From the NCBI GenBank assembly GCA_016699635.1, contig CP064983.1:1054001-1118000 (forward strand): a stretch of 64,000 bases of DNA. Reading direction: 5' to 3'. The notes under the pieces are model-generated. The model had not been told where the DNA came from, did not search any database, and saw nothing but the letters and a program-made list of their open reading frames with translations. Positions 39,926-49,691 of the stretch are shown here, one piece after another; within the stretch, counting starts at the first letter, position 1, and the number at the start of each line of letters is the position of its first letter. Position numbers and translations under genes: made by a program. The stretch is from Bacteroidota bacterium (GTDB lineage Bacteria > Bacteroidota > Bacteroidia > AKYH767-A > OLB10).

Positions 39926-40837
39926 ATGTCTGTTTCAGTAAAAAATGTAACAAAACTTTATGGCAAGCAACGTGCATTGGATAATGTAAGTTTTGAAATC
40001 AATACAGGTCAGGTTGTTGGTTTGCTTGGGCCAAATGGCGCAGGTAAATCAACGCTTATGAAAATTATTTCCTGTTTTATTCCGCAGAATGAAGGGAAGG
40101 TTTCTGTTTGCGGTTTTGATACACTTTCACAATCACTTGAGGTTAGACGAAATGTTGGATACCTTCCAGAGCATAATCCACTTTATCCTGACATGTTTGT
40201 TAAAGAGTATCTACAGTTTGTGGGTGGAATTTATTTGCCTGCAAAAGAAGCTGCAAAGCGTGCCGACAACATGATTGCCCTTACAGGTTTAACACCTGAA
40301 TATAAAAAGAAAATTGGCGCACTCTCAAAAGGCTACAGACAAAGAGTTGGCATTGCACAAGCTTTAATTCACGATCCTGCAGTACTCATTCTTGATGAAC
40401 CAACTTCCGGGTTAGACCCCAATCAGTTGGTAGAAATTCGTGCATTGATTCAATCAATAGGAAAACAAAAAACCGTTATTCTTTCTACACACATTATGCA
40501 GGAAGTTGAAGCAATATGTAATCGTGTAATCATAATCAACAAAGGAAAAATTGTGGCTGATGATGATACAGGTATGCTTCGTCAAAAAGCAAAGCCAGTA
40601 CATGAAATCACTGTTGAGTTTGATGGAAAAATTGATGCCAAATGGTTGCAATCTATTCCTACGGTGAGTAAGGTTATTCATCATTCCGAAAATACATGGA
40701 AGGTTAATTACAGCGGTGATGATGATGTGCGTAAAGCTGTTTTCACTATGGCAGTCAGTCATAATGTAGCTGTGCTGTCAATGCAAAAAGAAGAAAGCAG
40801 GCTTGAAGATGTGTTTCAACTGCTAACGCAAGGGTAA
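39926..40837 (+). CDS. gldA: ABC transporter ATPase, GldA-like
   Basis: A 303-residue ABC-2 type ATPase. Walker A GLLGPNGAGKSTLMKIISCF, Q-loop VGYLPEHNPLYPDM, signature LSKGYRQRVGIAQALI, Walker B VLILDEPTSGLDPNQLVEI, H-loop LSTHIMQEVEAICNRV. The C-terminal ~80 residues (VHEITVEFDGKIDAKWLQSI) and the overall pattern match GldA, the ATPase of the GldA-GldF-GldG complex first tied to gliding. gldF and gldG are not in this window, which is common as gldA is often unlinked. It is probably co-transcribed with the phosphorylase. Confidence 0.82.
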   Translation: MSVSVKNVTKLYGKQRALDNVSFEINTGQVVGLLGPNGAGKSTLMKIISCFIPQNEGKVSVCGFDTLSQSLEVRRNVGYLPEHNPLYPDMFVKEYLQFVGGIYLPAKEAAKRADNMIALTGLTPEYKKKIGALSKGYRQRVGIAQALIHDPAVLILDEPTSGLDPNQLVEIRALIQSIGKQKTVILSTHIMQEVEAICNRVIIINKGKIVADDDTGMLRQKAKPVHEITVEFDGKIDAKWLQSIPTVSKVIHHSENTWKVNYSGDDDVRKAVFTMAVSHNVAVLSMQKEESRLEDVFQLLTQG

Positions 40838-41038
40838 TTTAAGAATTTACAAAACCAATGTTACATCAGTATCTTTTTATTAATGTCTTGTTGTGATATT
40901 GATATACTTAATTCTGAAATTTTGTAAAACATGTTATAAATTTTGTAATACCTATACACAGATTCTGAAGGAAGAAGTAATGTGATTTTTTATAAGTACT
41001 TGTTAAACACCTAAATTTACATCTCTGATAATACAAGA

Positions 41039-41584
41039 ATGACAAAAAATAGTTCTGAAATAACAATAATACCACAGGAAGTAATAATAAATAAAATTTA
41101 TTTTTTAAGAAATGAAAAAGTGATGCTTGACAGAGATTTAGCTGAATTATATGGTGTTAAAGCCATCAGACTACGAGAACAAGTAAAACGAAATCTAACA
41201 AAATTTCCTTCCCATTTTATGTTTCAGTTAACTGAACAAGAGGTTGAAATTATGGTATCGCAAAATGCGATACCTTCAAAACAACATTTAGGTGGTACTT
41301 TTCCTTATGCATTTACAGAACATGGTGTACTAATGTTAGCTAATGTCTTAAAGAGTGAGAGAGCTATACATGTAAGTATTAAAATAATTGAGTTGTTTGT
41401 GAAACTTCGTGAAATGTTGGTTACACATACTGAACTGAAGTTAGAAATAGAACGGATAAAAAAGAAAATGGATAATCATGATAAGAATATTGAAATTGTG
41501 TTTAGATATTTTGATGAATTGATGGAACAAAAAATAAATCCCAGAAAGAAAATAGGATTTAAACTACCAAGGAAAAAGAAATAA
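41039..41584 (+). CDS. ORF6N domain protein
   Basis: A 181-residue protein. Residues 10-95 are an ORF6N domain: IINKIYFLRNEKVMLDRDLA, ELYGVKAIRLREQVKRNLTK, FPSHFMFQLTEQE and TFPYAFTEHGVLMLANVLKS. The C-terminus is a coiled coil followed by a basic tail (KKIGFKLPRKKK). ORF6N is a DNA-binding module of phage-type regulators, also common as a lone gene in Bacteroidota. No phage genes are nearby. The 200-bp region before it holds no clear promoter. Confidence 0.85.
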   Translation: MTKNSSEITIIPQEVIINKIYFLRNEKVMLDRDLAELYGVKAIRLREQVKRNLTKFPSHFMFQLTEQEVEIMVSQNAIPSKQHLGGTFPYAFTEHGVLMLANVLKSERAIHVSIKIIELFVKLREMLVTHTELKLEIERIKKKMDNHDKNIEIVFRYFDELMEQKINPRKKIGFKLPRKKK

Positions 41585-41682
41585 CCACATATAAATCCTG
41601 CCTGTTAAAACCAAATAACAGATAATTTAAAAAGATTGTTGCTAAATGCTTAGAAAAGTAACAAATACTTATGCTAAGAAGT

Positions 41683-42965
41683 TTAAACAGCCTTAATCAG
41701 GAAAAAATTCTTCTTACCTTTCTGAATCAGTAAAAACTTATTTGCAATCAGTTGTTCTTTATTGATAATTTGTGAAGGGTCAGAAAATTTCAATTTATTC
41801 AATGAGACACCATTTGCAGTAATCATTTTTCTTGCTTCACCTTTACTTGTAAAAATTGTTGTCTCTGCTGCAAATAAATCAAGTGCCTGAATACCTGCCT
41901 GAATTTTTTGCAACTCAACTTCAAATGCATTTTTGCCTAATCCGTTAAAAACATCCTGCAAATCAGACTCTGTTAGTTGCGCAAGTTCTTTATCTGTTCC
42001 ATTAAAAAATACTTCAGAAATTTCTATAGCTCTGTCACAATCCTGTTGTGAATGCACACGAGTAGTTATTTCATTAGCTAATGTTTTCTGAAGCAATCTC
42101 AAATGAGGTGCATTTAAATGTTCAGACTCTATTGCTTCTATCTCCTGCTGATTCTTTAAAGAAAATATACGGATATAATTTTTTGCATCTTCATCGCTTG
42201 CATTCAGCCAGAACTGATAAAAAGCATAAGGAGATGTTTTATTTCTGTCAAGCCACAAATTTCCACTCTCTGTCTTACCGAATTTAGTACCATCTGCTTT
42301 TTTTATCAGTGGTGTTGTTAAAGCAAATGCATCTTCAACACGGCCTTTTCTGCGAAGCAATTCAGTTCCTGTAACAATATTTCCCCACTGATCGCTGCCA
42401 CCCATTTGCAGCTTACAGTTTTTTGCATAATACAAATGATAAAAATCGTAGCCCTGCACTAACTGATATGCCATTTCCATAAATGTCATTCCATTTTCTA
42501 ATCTGTTTTTTACAGAATCTTTTGCCAGCATATAATTAACAGTAATGTGTTTCCCACATCACGAATAAAATCAAGAAACTTTACATCCCTGAACCAATCA
42601 TAATTATTAACTATTTCTGCTGAATTTTTTCCACAATCAAAATCCAGAAATTTTTCTAATTGTTTTTTCTGACAATTTAAATTGTGCTGCAGTGTTTCTT
42701 CGTTTAACATATTTCTTTCAGCACTCTTTCCGCTTGGATCGCCAACCATACCTGTTGCACCGCCAACCAAGGCAATTGGTTTATGTCCTGCTCTTTGAAA
42801 ATGCATCAATGTAGTAACCTGCACTAAATTGCCTACGCCTAATGAATCGCTGGTAGGATCAAATCCTATATATCCGGTAACCGTTTCTTTATTCAATAAT
42901 TCCTCTGTACCGGGCATAATATCCTGCAACATGCCGCGCCATCTTAGTTCGTCAATAAATCCCAT
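41683..42965 (-). CDS. tyrS: Tyrosine-tRNA ligase, one frameshift
   Basis: Class I enzyme that charges tRNA-Tyr. Start MGFIDELRWRGMLQDIMPGT; the HIGH-equivalent is DSLGVGNLVQV; the binding pocket is QLVQGYDFYHLYYAKNCKLQ with MGGSDQWGNIVTG; the KMSKS-equivalent is KFGKTESGN. The C-terminal S4 domain is EARKMITANGVSLNKLKFSD. The frame breaks near 42535, where DVGKHITVNYMLAKDSV lacks one A (GGAAACACATT). Both parts are otherwise clean, so this essential gene is very likely intact in the cell. A -7 box is present upstream. Confidence 0.94.
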
Positions 42966-42984
42966 ATCTGATTTTTAGTGCCGG

Positions 42985-42992
42985 CAAAGATA
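42985..42992 (-). promoter_or_regulatory. -7 box TATCTTTG for tyrS
   Basis: TAnnTTTG match, 19 bp before the ATG at 42965. No -33 TTG at the right distance. Confidence 0.4.
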
Positions 42993-43087
42993 ATCATACA
43001 GTGCTTTACTGCTATCAGTTACAAAGGGTAAAATTCATGCAACCTTTTTATCTGTATCACCGTACAACACGCTTAAACATTATCAAT

Positions 43088-43330
43088 ATGGCACATAAGC
43101 AAATCATTATCCCCGAAAGATTTCTAAACTATTTATATCATGCTTTTAAAAATATAAGCAATCCTGAAAATCACAGAGTAAAACTTATTACTCGTGACGG
43201 ACAGAAGTATCGAAATCTGCAGGTTATTAATGGCTGTGTATTGTTAATTGAAAGATCTGCACCTGTTACCTCAAACGATATTGAGATTCTTCAACTTGAT
43301 ATGGATTTTGTTCCTGTAAAAGTTAAATAA
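43088..43330 (+). CDS. Small conserved-looking hypothetical protein
   Basis: An 80-residue cytosolic protein, MAHKQIIIPERFLNYLYHAF at the start and beta-rich afterwards (VKLITRDGQKYRNLQVINGC, DIEILQLDMDFVPVKVK). The start chosen is the ATG at 43088; the longer frame from 43001 adds unlikely residues and collides with the tyrS promoter area. A good terminator follows directly, which supports a real gene. Family unknown to me. Confidence 0.6.
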   Translation: MAHKQIIIPERFLNYLYHAFKNISNPENHRVKLITRDGQKYRNLQVINGCVLLIERSAPVTSNDIEILQLDMDFVPVKVK

Positions 43331-43347
43331 TATTTGATGTTGGCACA

Positions 43348-43381
43348 GCCGGTAGTTCCTTTTGGGGATTGCCGGTTTTTT
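43348..43381 (+). terminator. Rho-independent terminator
   Basis: CCGGTAGTTCC pairs with GGGGATTGCCGG through G-U wobbles, followed by six T. It lies 17 bp after the small gene and just before the convergent comEC stop. Confidence 0.8.
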
Positions 43382-43394
43382 ATTTGCTGCTCCC

Positions 43395-45526
43395 TCAAAT
43401 TTCTACTTGTGCTGCGCCTTGTTTTCTGCAATCCCAGATTTGTAAACTGACAGGCAATTTACCTGCATCAACTTTTGTTCGGCTGCTTAAATCAATAATC
43501 AACAAATCAGAATCAAAATATTTAAAGAGCGTAGGCAGTTTATTTCTGAAACGTGAGGTAACAATCAATCCATCAACTTTAATTTTACTTAATGGTGTTT
43601 TTCGCGGCAGCCAGTTACCCGGAATAAAAAATAATTTACTATCCATCTGAATAAATCCATCCTGAATAGTAGCAACATTTCCTACAATCTTACTGTTAAA
43701 AATTTCTTTCAACTTATTTTCTGCAGGCTGCTGATAAAATGGGATGTGAAGCATTTCTCTTTTCCTGTTTCATACCAATAGCGGTTAATATTAAAACGTA
43801 ACAGGCTTTTATCTTCGATTATCTGTTGTGGTGCTATGACCAACCTCTTTCTTGCCTGTGCCAGATCAATTGCTGTGCTGTTTTTAAAGCATATACTGTC
43901 ATGTTTTTCTGTTGCAGAATATTCCACTCATGCCAAAGTTGAGCCAACAGAAAAACTATTGTTAACGTCAATGCTCCATAAAGTGCATTCCTGTAGTTGT
44001 AAAGCAAAAACCAAACTACAAAAGCGATAATGCCATAGATAATCCATGTTTCTGCAATATCAATATACAATCCGCTAATCAATGCAAATGGAAGGTTTCA
44101 AAAAACAACAATAACTGATTCATTAACCAAGTGAGTGCAAAAGTTATTTTCCAAGAATAAAATACAAGTGATGACATGTAGGGCAATGCTGATATAATTG
44201 TAGCACCAACAGACACCCAGATAATTCCTGTAGAGATAGGTATGACTAAAAGATTAGATACTAAAAACAAATTCGGGAACTGATTAAAATAAAGTATTCC
44301 TAACGGAAATGTTACCAGCTGCGCACATAATGACACTGAAGTCAGTTGCCATGCCTGATTCATGAGCATTGAAGTAGGATAAAGAACCGTAACCAATCGC
44401 TGATGCAGATATACAATTCCAATAACTGCAAGGTATGAAAGTTGAAAACCAACTCTGTAATTGAAAATGGGTTAATCAACAACAACAATAAAGCAGAAGC
44501 CAGTGTAGTGTTAAGCATGTAGTTATCACGACCAAGTTGCTTTGCAATAATGATGATAGAAATCATGGTTGCTGACCGTAAAACGGAAGGAGAAAGTCCT
44601 GTTAGCATGGCATAAAACCATATCAAAACCAGAATGAGTAATTGTTTAAAAAGATTCAGATACTTCTTATTTTCAGGAATAAAAATCAGCCTTTGCAGGG
44701 TCACAAAAATCAAGCCTACATGCAATCCGGATACACTCAACACATGTAATGCACCGGAGCTTGCATAGGCCGACAATAAATCATCGTCAAGCAAATCATT
44801 AAAGCCAATTAACAATGCAGAACAGACCGCTACTTCCTGCGGCACTAAAATTTGTCCTTGTATTTCATTCAAAAACTTTTTGCGTAAATCAAAAGCTGTA
44901 CTCAAAAGTATATTAGAAAATCCTTTACCGGCAGCAGCCCATCGCCCCGACTTTAAATAGAACTGATGGTATATCTGATGAAAACCAAGAAATCTCTTGT
45001 AGTTAAATGACCCAGGATTTTGTGGAGGAGCAATTGGCTGTGGCTTTGCATTGGTAACAATCCTATCAGCATACTGCAATGCCTTTGCTGCTGCATCGGA
45101 TGCAAAATACAACAATGTTTTTCCTCTGCATGGCTGCCATTTATTGTTTTCAAAGACAGCTTCTATTTCTGCTTCTGCTTTTAAAGATTTTTGTTTGATG
45201 TGATATGGCTCGGTGATACGAAGTAAAAAAGCTTCAGCGCTTTCGAATTGCGAATAGTGATAGGGGTCGTAAAGTTTCGTCTTTAATTGTGTGAGTAAAA
45301 CGCCTGAAGAGAATAAAAACAAATGCAATACTATTCCGAAAAGGTAGCGAAGTTTATAATGCTGACTAAAATATTTTGAGAAATGAAAAACTAAAACTCC
45401 GATAAAACCTGAAGACAACAAAGCGATTGCCAAAGATGCAGGCACAGCCATGAATATGCCTACAATTATACCGGCAACAAAAGGTATTAAAATTCTTAAA
45501 ACAGGAATATGCGATAGGTGACGCAT
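43395..45526 (-). CDS. comEC: ComEC/Rec2 DNA-uptake channel protein, multiple frameshifts
   Basis: Polytopic inner-membrane protein that passes transforming DNA into the cytosol. The start has two membrane helices (ILIPFVAGIIVGIFMAVPAS), then the DUF4131-type beta domain (PQNPGSFNYKRFLGFHQIYH). The competence core contains VLSVSGLHVGLIFVTLQRLI and MLTGLSPSVLRSATMISIII. The pieces lie in different frames: 45526-44360, 44396-44079, 44082-43834, 43927-43709, 43754-43395. They meet edge to edge and together give about 710 residues, as expected for a Bacteroidota ComEC. At least four indels are needed. No typical C-terminal metallo-beta-lactamase domain is seen. Confidence 0.82.
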
Positions 45527-45658
45527 AACTGTGCGGTTTGGTGTAAAATTAAGAAAATTAATTCTGAATTGTAGAATTTAATCGAGAATAATTTATCTTA
45601 CTTAAGGCTTTTACAGCAGGGCCTGCTTCCGTTTAAATTCATCCTGCAATATTCTATA

Positions 45659-45933
45659 TCATTTACTACAATTAAAACCTGTCAAAAAGCTGTCCACCTT
45701 CAAAGGCTGGCTTGTCCACAATGCGCCACCTACTCCCTTGGGGTCGTTTTCGGTCAGGTTAATGCTTTCGCCCGCCTCACGCCCTATTTTTACAAACCAT
45801 TTCTTGTATCGGTCTCTGTAGTTCCAGTAGCGTTCCATGTATTGCTGCTCTGTTGTTTGTGCAATAGCGGCAATGAATTTTGAAAGCACAGCAGCAGCAT
45901 GGCTATGGTTTTCCAGTTGATTTTAATTTTCAT
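45659..45933 (-). pseudogene. Truncated secreted-protein gene (N-terminal part only)
   Basis: ATG at 45933 begins MKIKINWKTIAMLLLC, a signal-peptide start. A frame change near 45888 leads to SKFIAAIAQTTEQQYMERYW and NYRDRYKKWFVKIGREAGES, which resembles the N-terminus of larger secreted Bacteroidota proteins with a WNYRDR motif. It stops after about 90 residues at 45659, so most of the protein is gone. The first 78 bp recur at 46706-46783 with the same frame relation, so this frame change is probably old and not a read error. The 130 bp up to comEC contain nothing else. Confidence 0.5.
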
Positions 45934-45965
45934 ACTATTTGGTTTTTAGTGGTTATTAATAAATT

Positions 45966-46628
45966 TTATTGTATTATGTTATACCTTATTACCTTCCATA
46001 CATTATTGCTATCAACCAGTTCTTCCTGAATAATACCTACGTTTTTGGCAATTAAATAATTTGTCCTCTGATCATTATTAATTATATCTATTGAATTCGA
46101 CATTTTAATAACAGATACATAATTTACTAACCCAATATTATATATTTGATAATAGTTTTCAATTTTTACAATAGAATTTTTCTCACCATATAATATATTA
46201 CCAATGACAGGAGGATATTCCATTAAAATTATTTGCCCTACATAATCTCCGGGCTTTGTTTTAGTCATAAAGACTTGATGTCTGGTTGGATGAAAAGATG
46301 TCCAGCCTGAGTTATAACCAATATAATAATTGTAATCATCATAAACACTGTGGATTTTACTTTGAAAAAAGCGGTAAATACCTTCAATATCACCATTTGA
46401 TTTTCTTACGGTATCAATGCCTTCTCCGGCAGAATATACATACATGCTGTCAACGTTTCCGTAATTATCCTCATATATCCAGTAAGTGCCAAGCTGGAAA
46501 TAAACATAATCCTTAACAGGCTTGATGTCTTCATAGCTTACATTTGGCTCATCAGGCTCATCTTTTTTGCAGCCGTAAATCAAAGCAATAACAGCAGCAA
46601 GCAAATAAAAACAGGCATGCAGCTTCAT
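45966..46628 (-). CDS. Lipoprotein A of a duplicated pair
   Basis: A 220-residue lipoprotein: signal peptide and lipobox in MKLHACFYLLAAVIALIYGC. Residues 21-135 (KKDEPDEPNVSYEDIKPVKD onward, with YWIYEDNYGNVDSMYVYSAG) are almost identical to lipoprotein B at 46842, with three visible substitutions. After about residue 135 the two diverge strongly (here IILMEYPPVIGNILYGEKNS) and rejoin only near YLIAKNVGIIQEELVDSNNV. Function unknown; surface or periplasmic. The gene is one unit of a tandem duplication that includes its upstream region. Confidence 0.75.
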   Translation of the reverse strand: MKLHACFYLLAAVIALIYGCKKDEPDEPNVSYEDIKPVKDYVYFQLGTYWIYEDNYGNVDSMYVYSAGEGIDTVRKSNGDIEGIYRFFQSKIHSVYDDYNYYIGYNSGWTSFHPTRHQVFMTKTKPGDYVGQIILMEYPPVIGNILYGEKNSIVKIENYYQIYNIGLVNYVSVIKMSNSIDIINNDQRTNYLIAKNVGIIQEELVDSNNVWKVIRYNIIQ

Positions 46629-46705
46629 GAGTGTTTTCTTGAAGGTGTAAATATATGAGGCTTGAGTTAAAACAAATATTTTTAAAAATTATTTATGCGT
46701 ATGCT

Positions 46706-46783
46706 TTGCACAAACAGCGGCAATGAATTTTGAACGCACAGCAACAGCATGGCTATGGTTTTCCAGTTGATTTTAATTTTCAT
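46706..46783 (-). repeat. Duplicated 5' end of the 45659-45933 gene
   Basis: The signal-peptide start (ATG at 46783) and about 78 bp match 45856-45933. It then joins sequence upstream of lipoprotein A, marking the duplication joint at TTTGCACAAACAGC. Not expressed as a gene. Confidence 0.7.
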
Positions 46784-46841
46784 ACTATTTGGTTTTTAGT
46801 GGTTAAATGAATCTATCAATAGTAAATATTAAAGATTAGGT

Positions 46842-47504
46842 TTACTGAACAATATTATATCTGACTAACTTCCACACATTGCTGCTGTCTATCAGTTCCT
46901 CTTGTATGATTCCTACATTCTTTGCAATATAATAATTTGTTGTTTGTCTATAATTATTCGTAATATCATTAAAAACATTAACCTTTCCAACCGAAACAAA
47001 ACTATTATTGTCAATACCATAATTTTGGAAATAATCAATAGTAGTTGTTTTAGAATCATTCCAGTATCTCCAATCACCTATTTTAAAGGGATATAAGGTT
47101 AAAAAAATTTGCCCTACATAATCCCCCGGCTTTGTTTTAGTCATAAAAACCTTATGTTGGGTTGGATGAAAAGATGTCCAGCCTGAGTTATAACCAATAT
47201 AATAATTGTAATCATCATAAACACTGTGGATTTTACTTTGAAAAAAGCGGTAAATACCTTCAATATCGCCATTTGATTTTCTTACGGTATCAATGCCTTC
47301 TCCGGCAGAATACACATACATGCTGTCAACGTTTCCGTAATTATCCTCATATATCCAGTAAGTGCCAGGCTGGAAATAAACATAATCCTTAACAGGCTTG
47401 ATGTCTTCATAGCTTACATTTGGCTCATCAGGCTCATCTTTTTTGCAGCCGTAAATCAAAGCAATAACGGCAGCAAGCAAATAAAAACAGGCATGCAGCT
47501 TCAT
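46842..47504 (-). CDS. Lipoprotein B of a duplicated pair
   Basis: 220 residues with the same lipoprotein signal peptide and N-terminal 135 residues as lipoprotein A. The C-terminal third differs (FLTLYPFKIGDWRYWNDSKT, DYFQNYGIDNNSFVSVGKVN) before ending similarly in AKNVGIIQEELIDSSNVWKL. The abrupt change from near identity to low identity suggests recombination or selection on the C-terminal part. A third, truncated 5' copy lies at 49276-49337. Upstream (47505-47596) is the shared AT-rich leader, followed by the REP array. Confidence 0.75.
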   Translation of the reverse strand: MKLHACFYLLAAVIALIYGCKKDEPDEPNVSYEDIKPVKDYVYFQPGTYWIYEDNYGNVDSMYVYSAGEGIDTVRKSNGDIEGIYRFFQSKIHSVYDDYNYYIGYNSGWTSFHPTQHKVFMTKTKPGDYVGQIFLTLYPFKIGDWRYWNDSKTTTIDYFQNYGIDNNSFVSVGKVNVFNDITNNYRQTTNYYIAKNVGIIQEELIDSSNVWKLVRYNIVQ

Positions 47505-47596
47505 GAGTGTTTTCTTGAAGGTGTAAATATATGAGGCTTGAGTTAAAACAAATATTTTTAAAAATTATTTATGCGTATGCTTTGCACAAACAGCAT

Positions 47597-48003
47597 CCCT
47601 GGCGCAAGTCTTCGGACTTGTGCCCACCTATCAATAAAGAATGCAATGCAATAATTTAGCGCAACAAGGCAGCAAGCAGGTTAAACCGCACTTTACTTTG
47701 CTCAAATAATATTTACAATCAATAGAAGTTCTCCCTGGCGCAAGTCTTCGGACTTGTGCCCACCTGTCAATAAAGAATGCTATGCAATAATTTAGCGCAA
47801 CAAGGCAGCAAGCAGGATAAACCGCACTTTACTCTGCTCAAATAATATTTACAATCAATAGAAGTTCTCCCTGACGCAAGTCTTCGGACTTGTGCCCACC
47901 TGTCAATAAAGAATGCTATGCAGTAAATTTAGCGCAACAAGGCAGCCAGCAGGTTACACCGCACTTTACTTTGCTCTAATAATATTTACAATCAATAGAA
48001 GTT
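47597..48003 (+). repeat. Three tandem 136-bp units, each starting with a REP hairpin
   Basis: REP hairpins (arms GGCGCAAGTC and GACTTGTGCC, TTCG loop) start at 47601, 47737 and 47873, exactly 136 bp apart. Between them the same ~110 bp (AGCGCAACAAGGCAGC and so on) is repeated. The last unit leads into the RAYT start at 48018. Units differ at a few bases only. Confidence 0.9.
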
Positions 48004-48017
48004 GCACATTTGCATAA

Positions 48018-48570
48018 ATGAGTACCAAATACAAATTTCAAGAGCCTGATGCTATTTATTTTGTTACTTTTTCAGTAGTAAACTGGATTGATGTTTTTAC
48101 CCGCAATACTTACAAAGATATTTTATTGGACAGCATAAGACACTGCCAAAAAGAAAAAGGTTTAGTTATACATGCATGGGTTATAATGACCAACCAATCA
48201 TGTACATGATCATTTCGAAAAACAGCATGAGCGTATTGCCTGATATTATGCGTGATCTTAAAAAATTTACGGTATACAAAATAATTGGAGCAATAATGGA
48301 AAGTTCCCAAGAAAGCAGACGGGAATGGATGTTTTAAATTATTTAAACAGGCAGGCGAAAATAATGCTAACAATACTAACTGGCAGTTTTGGCAACAAGA
48401 CAATCACCCTATTGAATTAACTGATGCAAAAATGCAGGAACAAAAATTAAACTACATTCACGAAAATCCGGTACGTGCAGGATTTGTATATAAAGGTGAA
48501 GATTATGTTTATAGCAGCATGTGATTACTGCGGCACCAAAGGTTTATTAGACTTACTAATGCTTGAATGA
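48018..48570 (+). pseudogene. REP-associated tyrosine transposase (RAYT), copy 2, inactivated
   Basis: Nearly identical in DNA to the intact copy at 49692, but with three lesions. A 4-base gain and 2-base loss at the HUH motif turn MTNHVHMIISK into MTNQSCT and a stop at 48207. One T is inserted near 48334. Two bases are lost near 48520. The HUH nuclease site is destroyed. The changes at the HUH motif are not homopolymer slips, so genuine decay after duplication is likely. Confidence 0.85.
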
Positions 48571-48576
48571 TAGATG

Positions 48577-48600
48577 GGCACAAGTCCGAAGACTTGCGCC
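48577..48600 (-). repeat. Inverted REP 3' of RAYT copy 2
   Basis: GGCACAAGTCCGAAGACTTG..., the reverse complement of the upstream REPs. Confidence 0.85.
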
Positions 48601-48610
48601 AGAGAGGTTG

Positions 48611-49222
48611 TTAATAAATTACATTAAGTTGACAGGTATCAAATGGTGCACAGTTGGTTATTTGTGAGTAACGAGTTGTTATTCCGTTTTCAGTTATATC
48701 CCAGAAATCTATTTGAGGAGAAGTGCTGCGGAACTCCCTGTAAAAAACAGTATCCACATTTTCTCCTTTTTTGTTTACATTAGGAGAAAAAAATATGGAA
48801 TCATCCGGCTGTGAAGGAAGAACATTTTGTATATGAATTTTTAACCAACTTAGCGGATACATTGGATAATCCATTCTAAATGTTTCTCTTGCACCAAAAG
48901 TTGCTAAATCAGCAATGCTATCATAGAGATTTTTTATTGCTCTAATTCCATAGTATTTAATTTTGGAACCAGTAAATGATATTGCATAATGACCTTCTGC
49001 ATCCGTAAATGTTGTGGCTATCTTCCTGTCAAAATCGGATAACCCTGTTGACCCTCCTCTATCATCTTCCCACAATTGTACTTCTGTATTTGCTAGGGAA
49101 TCTTTTGTTACAACATCAATTACATATCCTTCAACATAAGCATTAATGCTGTAATTTTCTTTTTTGCACGAAAAAGAAAAGCAAAAAAGTATAAGTGTGA
49201 TGAACAATGCTGATTTTCTCAT
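48611..49222 (-). CDS. Lipoprotein C, carboxypeptidase-regulatory-like fold
   Basis: A 203-residue lipoprotein. The signal peptide ends LFCFSFSCKK, with Cys 19 for lipidation. The next ~90 residues resemble a carboxypeptidase-regulatory-like beta-sandwich: YVEGYVIDVVTKDSLANTEV, then TTFTDAEGHYAISFTGSKIK. The C-terminal part (IDFWDITENGITTRYSQITN) is not recognised. The last ~60 bp of the gene are duplicated at 50283-50345. It lies between the two RAYT blocks. Function unknown. Confidence 0.68.
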   Translation of the reverse strand: MRKSALFITLILFCFSFSCKKENYSINAYVEGYVIDVVTKDSLANTEVQLWEDDRGGSTGLSDFDRKIATTFTDAEGHYAISFTGSKIKYYGIRAIKNLYDSIADLATFGARETFRMDYPMYPLSWLKIHIQNVLPSQPDDSIFFSPNVNKKGENVDTVFYREFRSTSPQIDFWDITENGITTRYSQITNCAPFDTCQLNVIY

Positions 49223-49275
49223 TTTACTTTGGTTTTTATCTCTATAAGGTTGTAAGCTATATCAATATTATTTTT

Positions 49276-49337
49276 TTGGAGCCGTAAATCAAAGCAGCAA
49301 TGGCAGCAAACAAATAAAAACAGGTATGCAGCTTCAT
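49276..49337 (-). pseudogene. Third lipoprotein 5' remnant
   Basis: About 20 codons from ATG 49337 read MKLHTCFYLFAAIAALIYGS, matching lipoproteins A and B, but the lipobox Cys is Ser. The copy then stops at a junction with the leader of lipoprotein C. It marks the left end of duplicated block 2. Confidence 0.7.
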
Positions 49338-49434
49338 GAGTGTTTTCTTGCAGGTGTAAATATAATAGGTTTGAGTTAAAAACAAATATTTTTAAAATTT
49401 ATTTATGCGTATGCTTTGCACAAACAGCATCCCT

Positions 49435-49571
49435 GGCGCAAGTCTTCAGACTTGTGCCCACCTATCAATAAAAAATGCTATACAGTAAATTTAGCGCAAC
49501 AAGGCAGCCAGCAGGTTAAACCGCACTTTACTTTGCTCCTCATCCCTGACGCAAGTCTTCGGGCTTGTGCC
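49435..49571 (+). repeat. Two REP hairpins, 113 bp apart
   Basis: REPs at 49435-49458 (TTCA loop variant) and 49548-49571. They belong to the same family as the 47.6 kb array; the first unit is shortened by about 23 bp. Confidence 0.85.
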
Positions 49572-49691
49572 CACCTATCAATAAAGAATGCAATGCAATA
49601 ATTTAGCGCAACAAGGCAGCAAGCAGGTTAAACCGCACTTTACTCTGCTCAAATAATATTTACAATCAATAGAAGTTGCACATTTGCATAA

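Larger units (their letters stand above)
47443..48665. mobile_element. Duplicated block 1: lipoprotein 5' end, REP array, RAYT copy 2, tail of lipoprotein C
   Basis: The same order of parts recurs at 49276-50345, with one REP unit fewer. Both blocks run from a lipoprotein start codon region to the last ~60 bp of the lipoprotein C gene. The block is about 1.2 kb and seems to have moved or been copied as one piece. Confidence 0.7.

Noticed and set aside
40838..41038. Small RNA or riboswitch before the ORF6N gene
   Set aside because: The 200-bp gap is AT-rich with no stable hairpin or known motif that I can see.
47597..48003. CRISPR array from regularly spaced repeats
   Set aside because: The intervening ~110 bp are themselves repeated, not unique spacers, and there are no cas genes. 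REP units explain the pattern.
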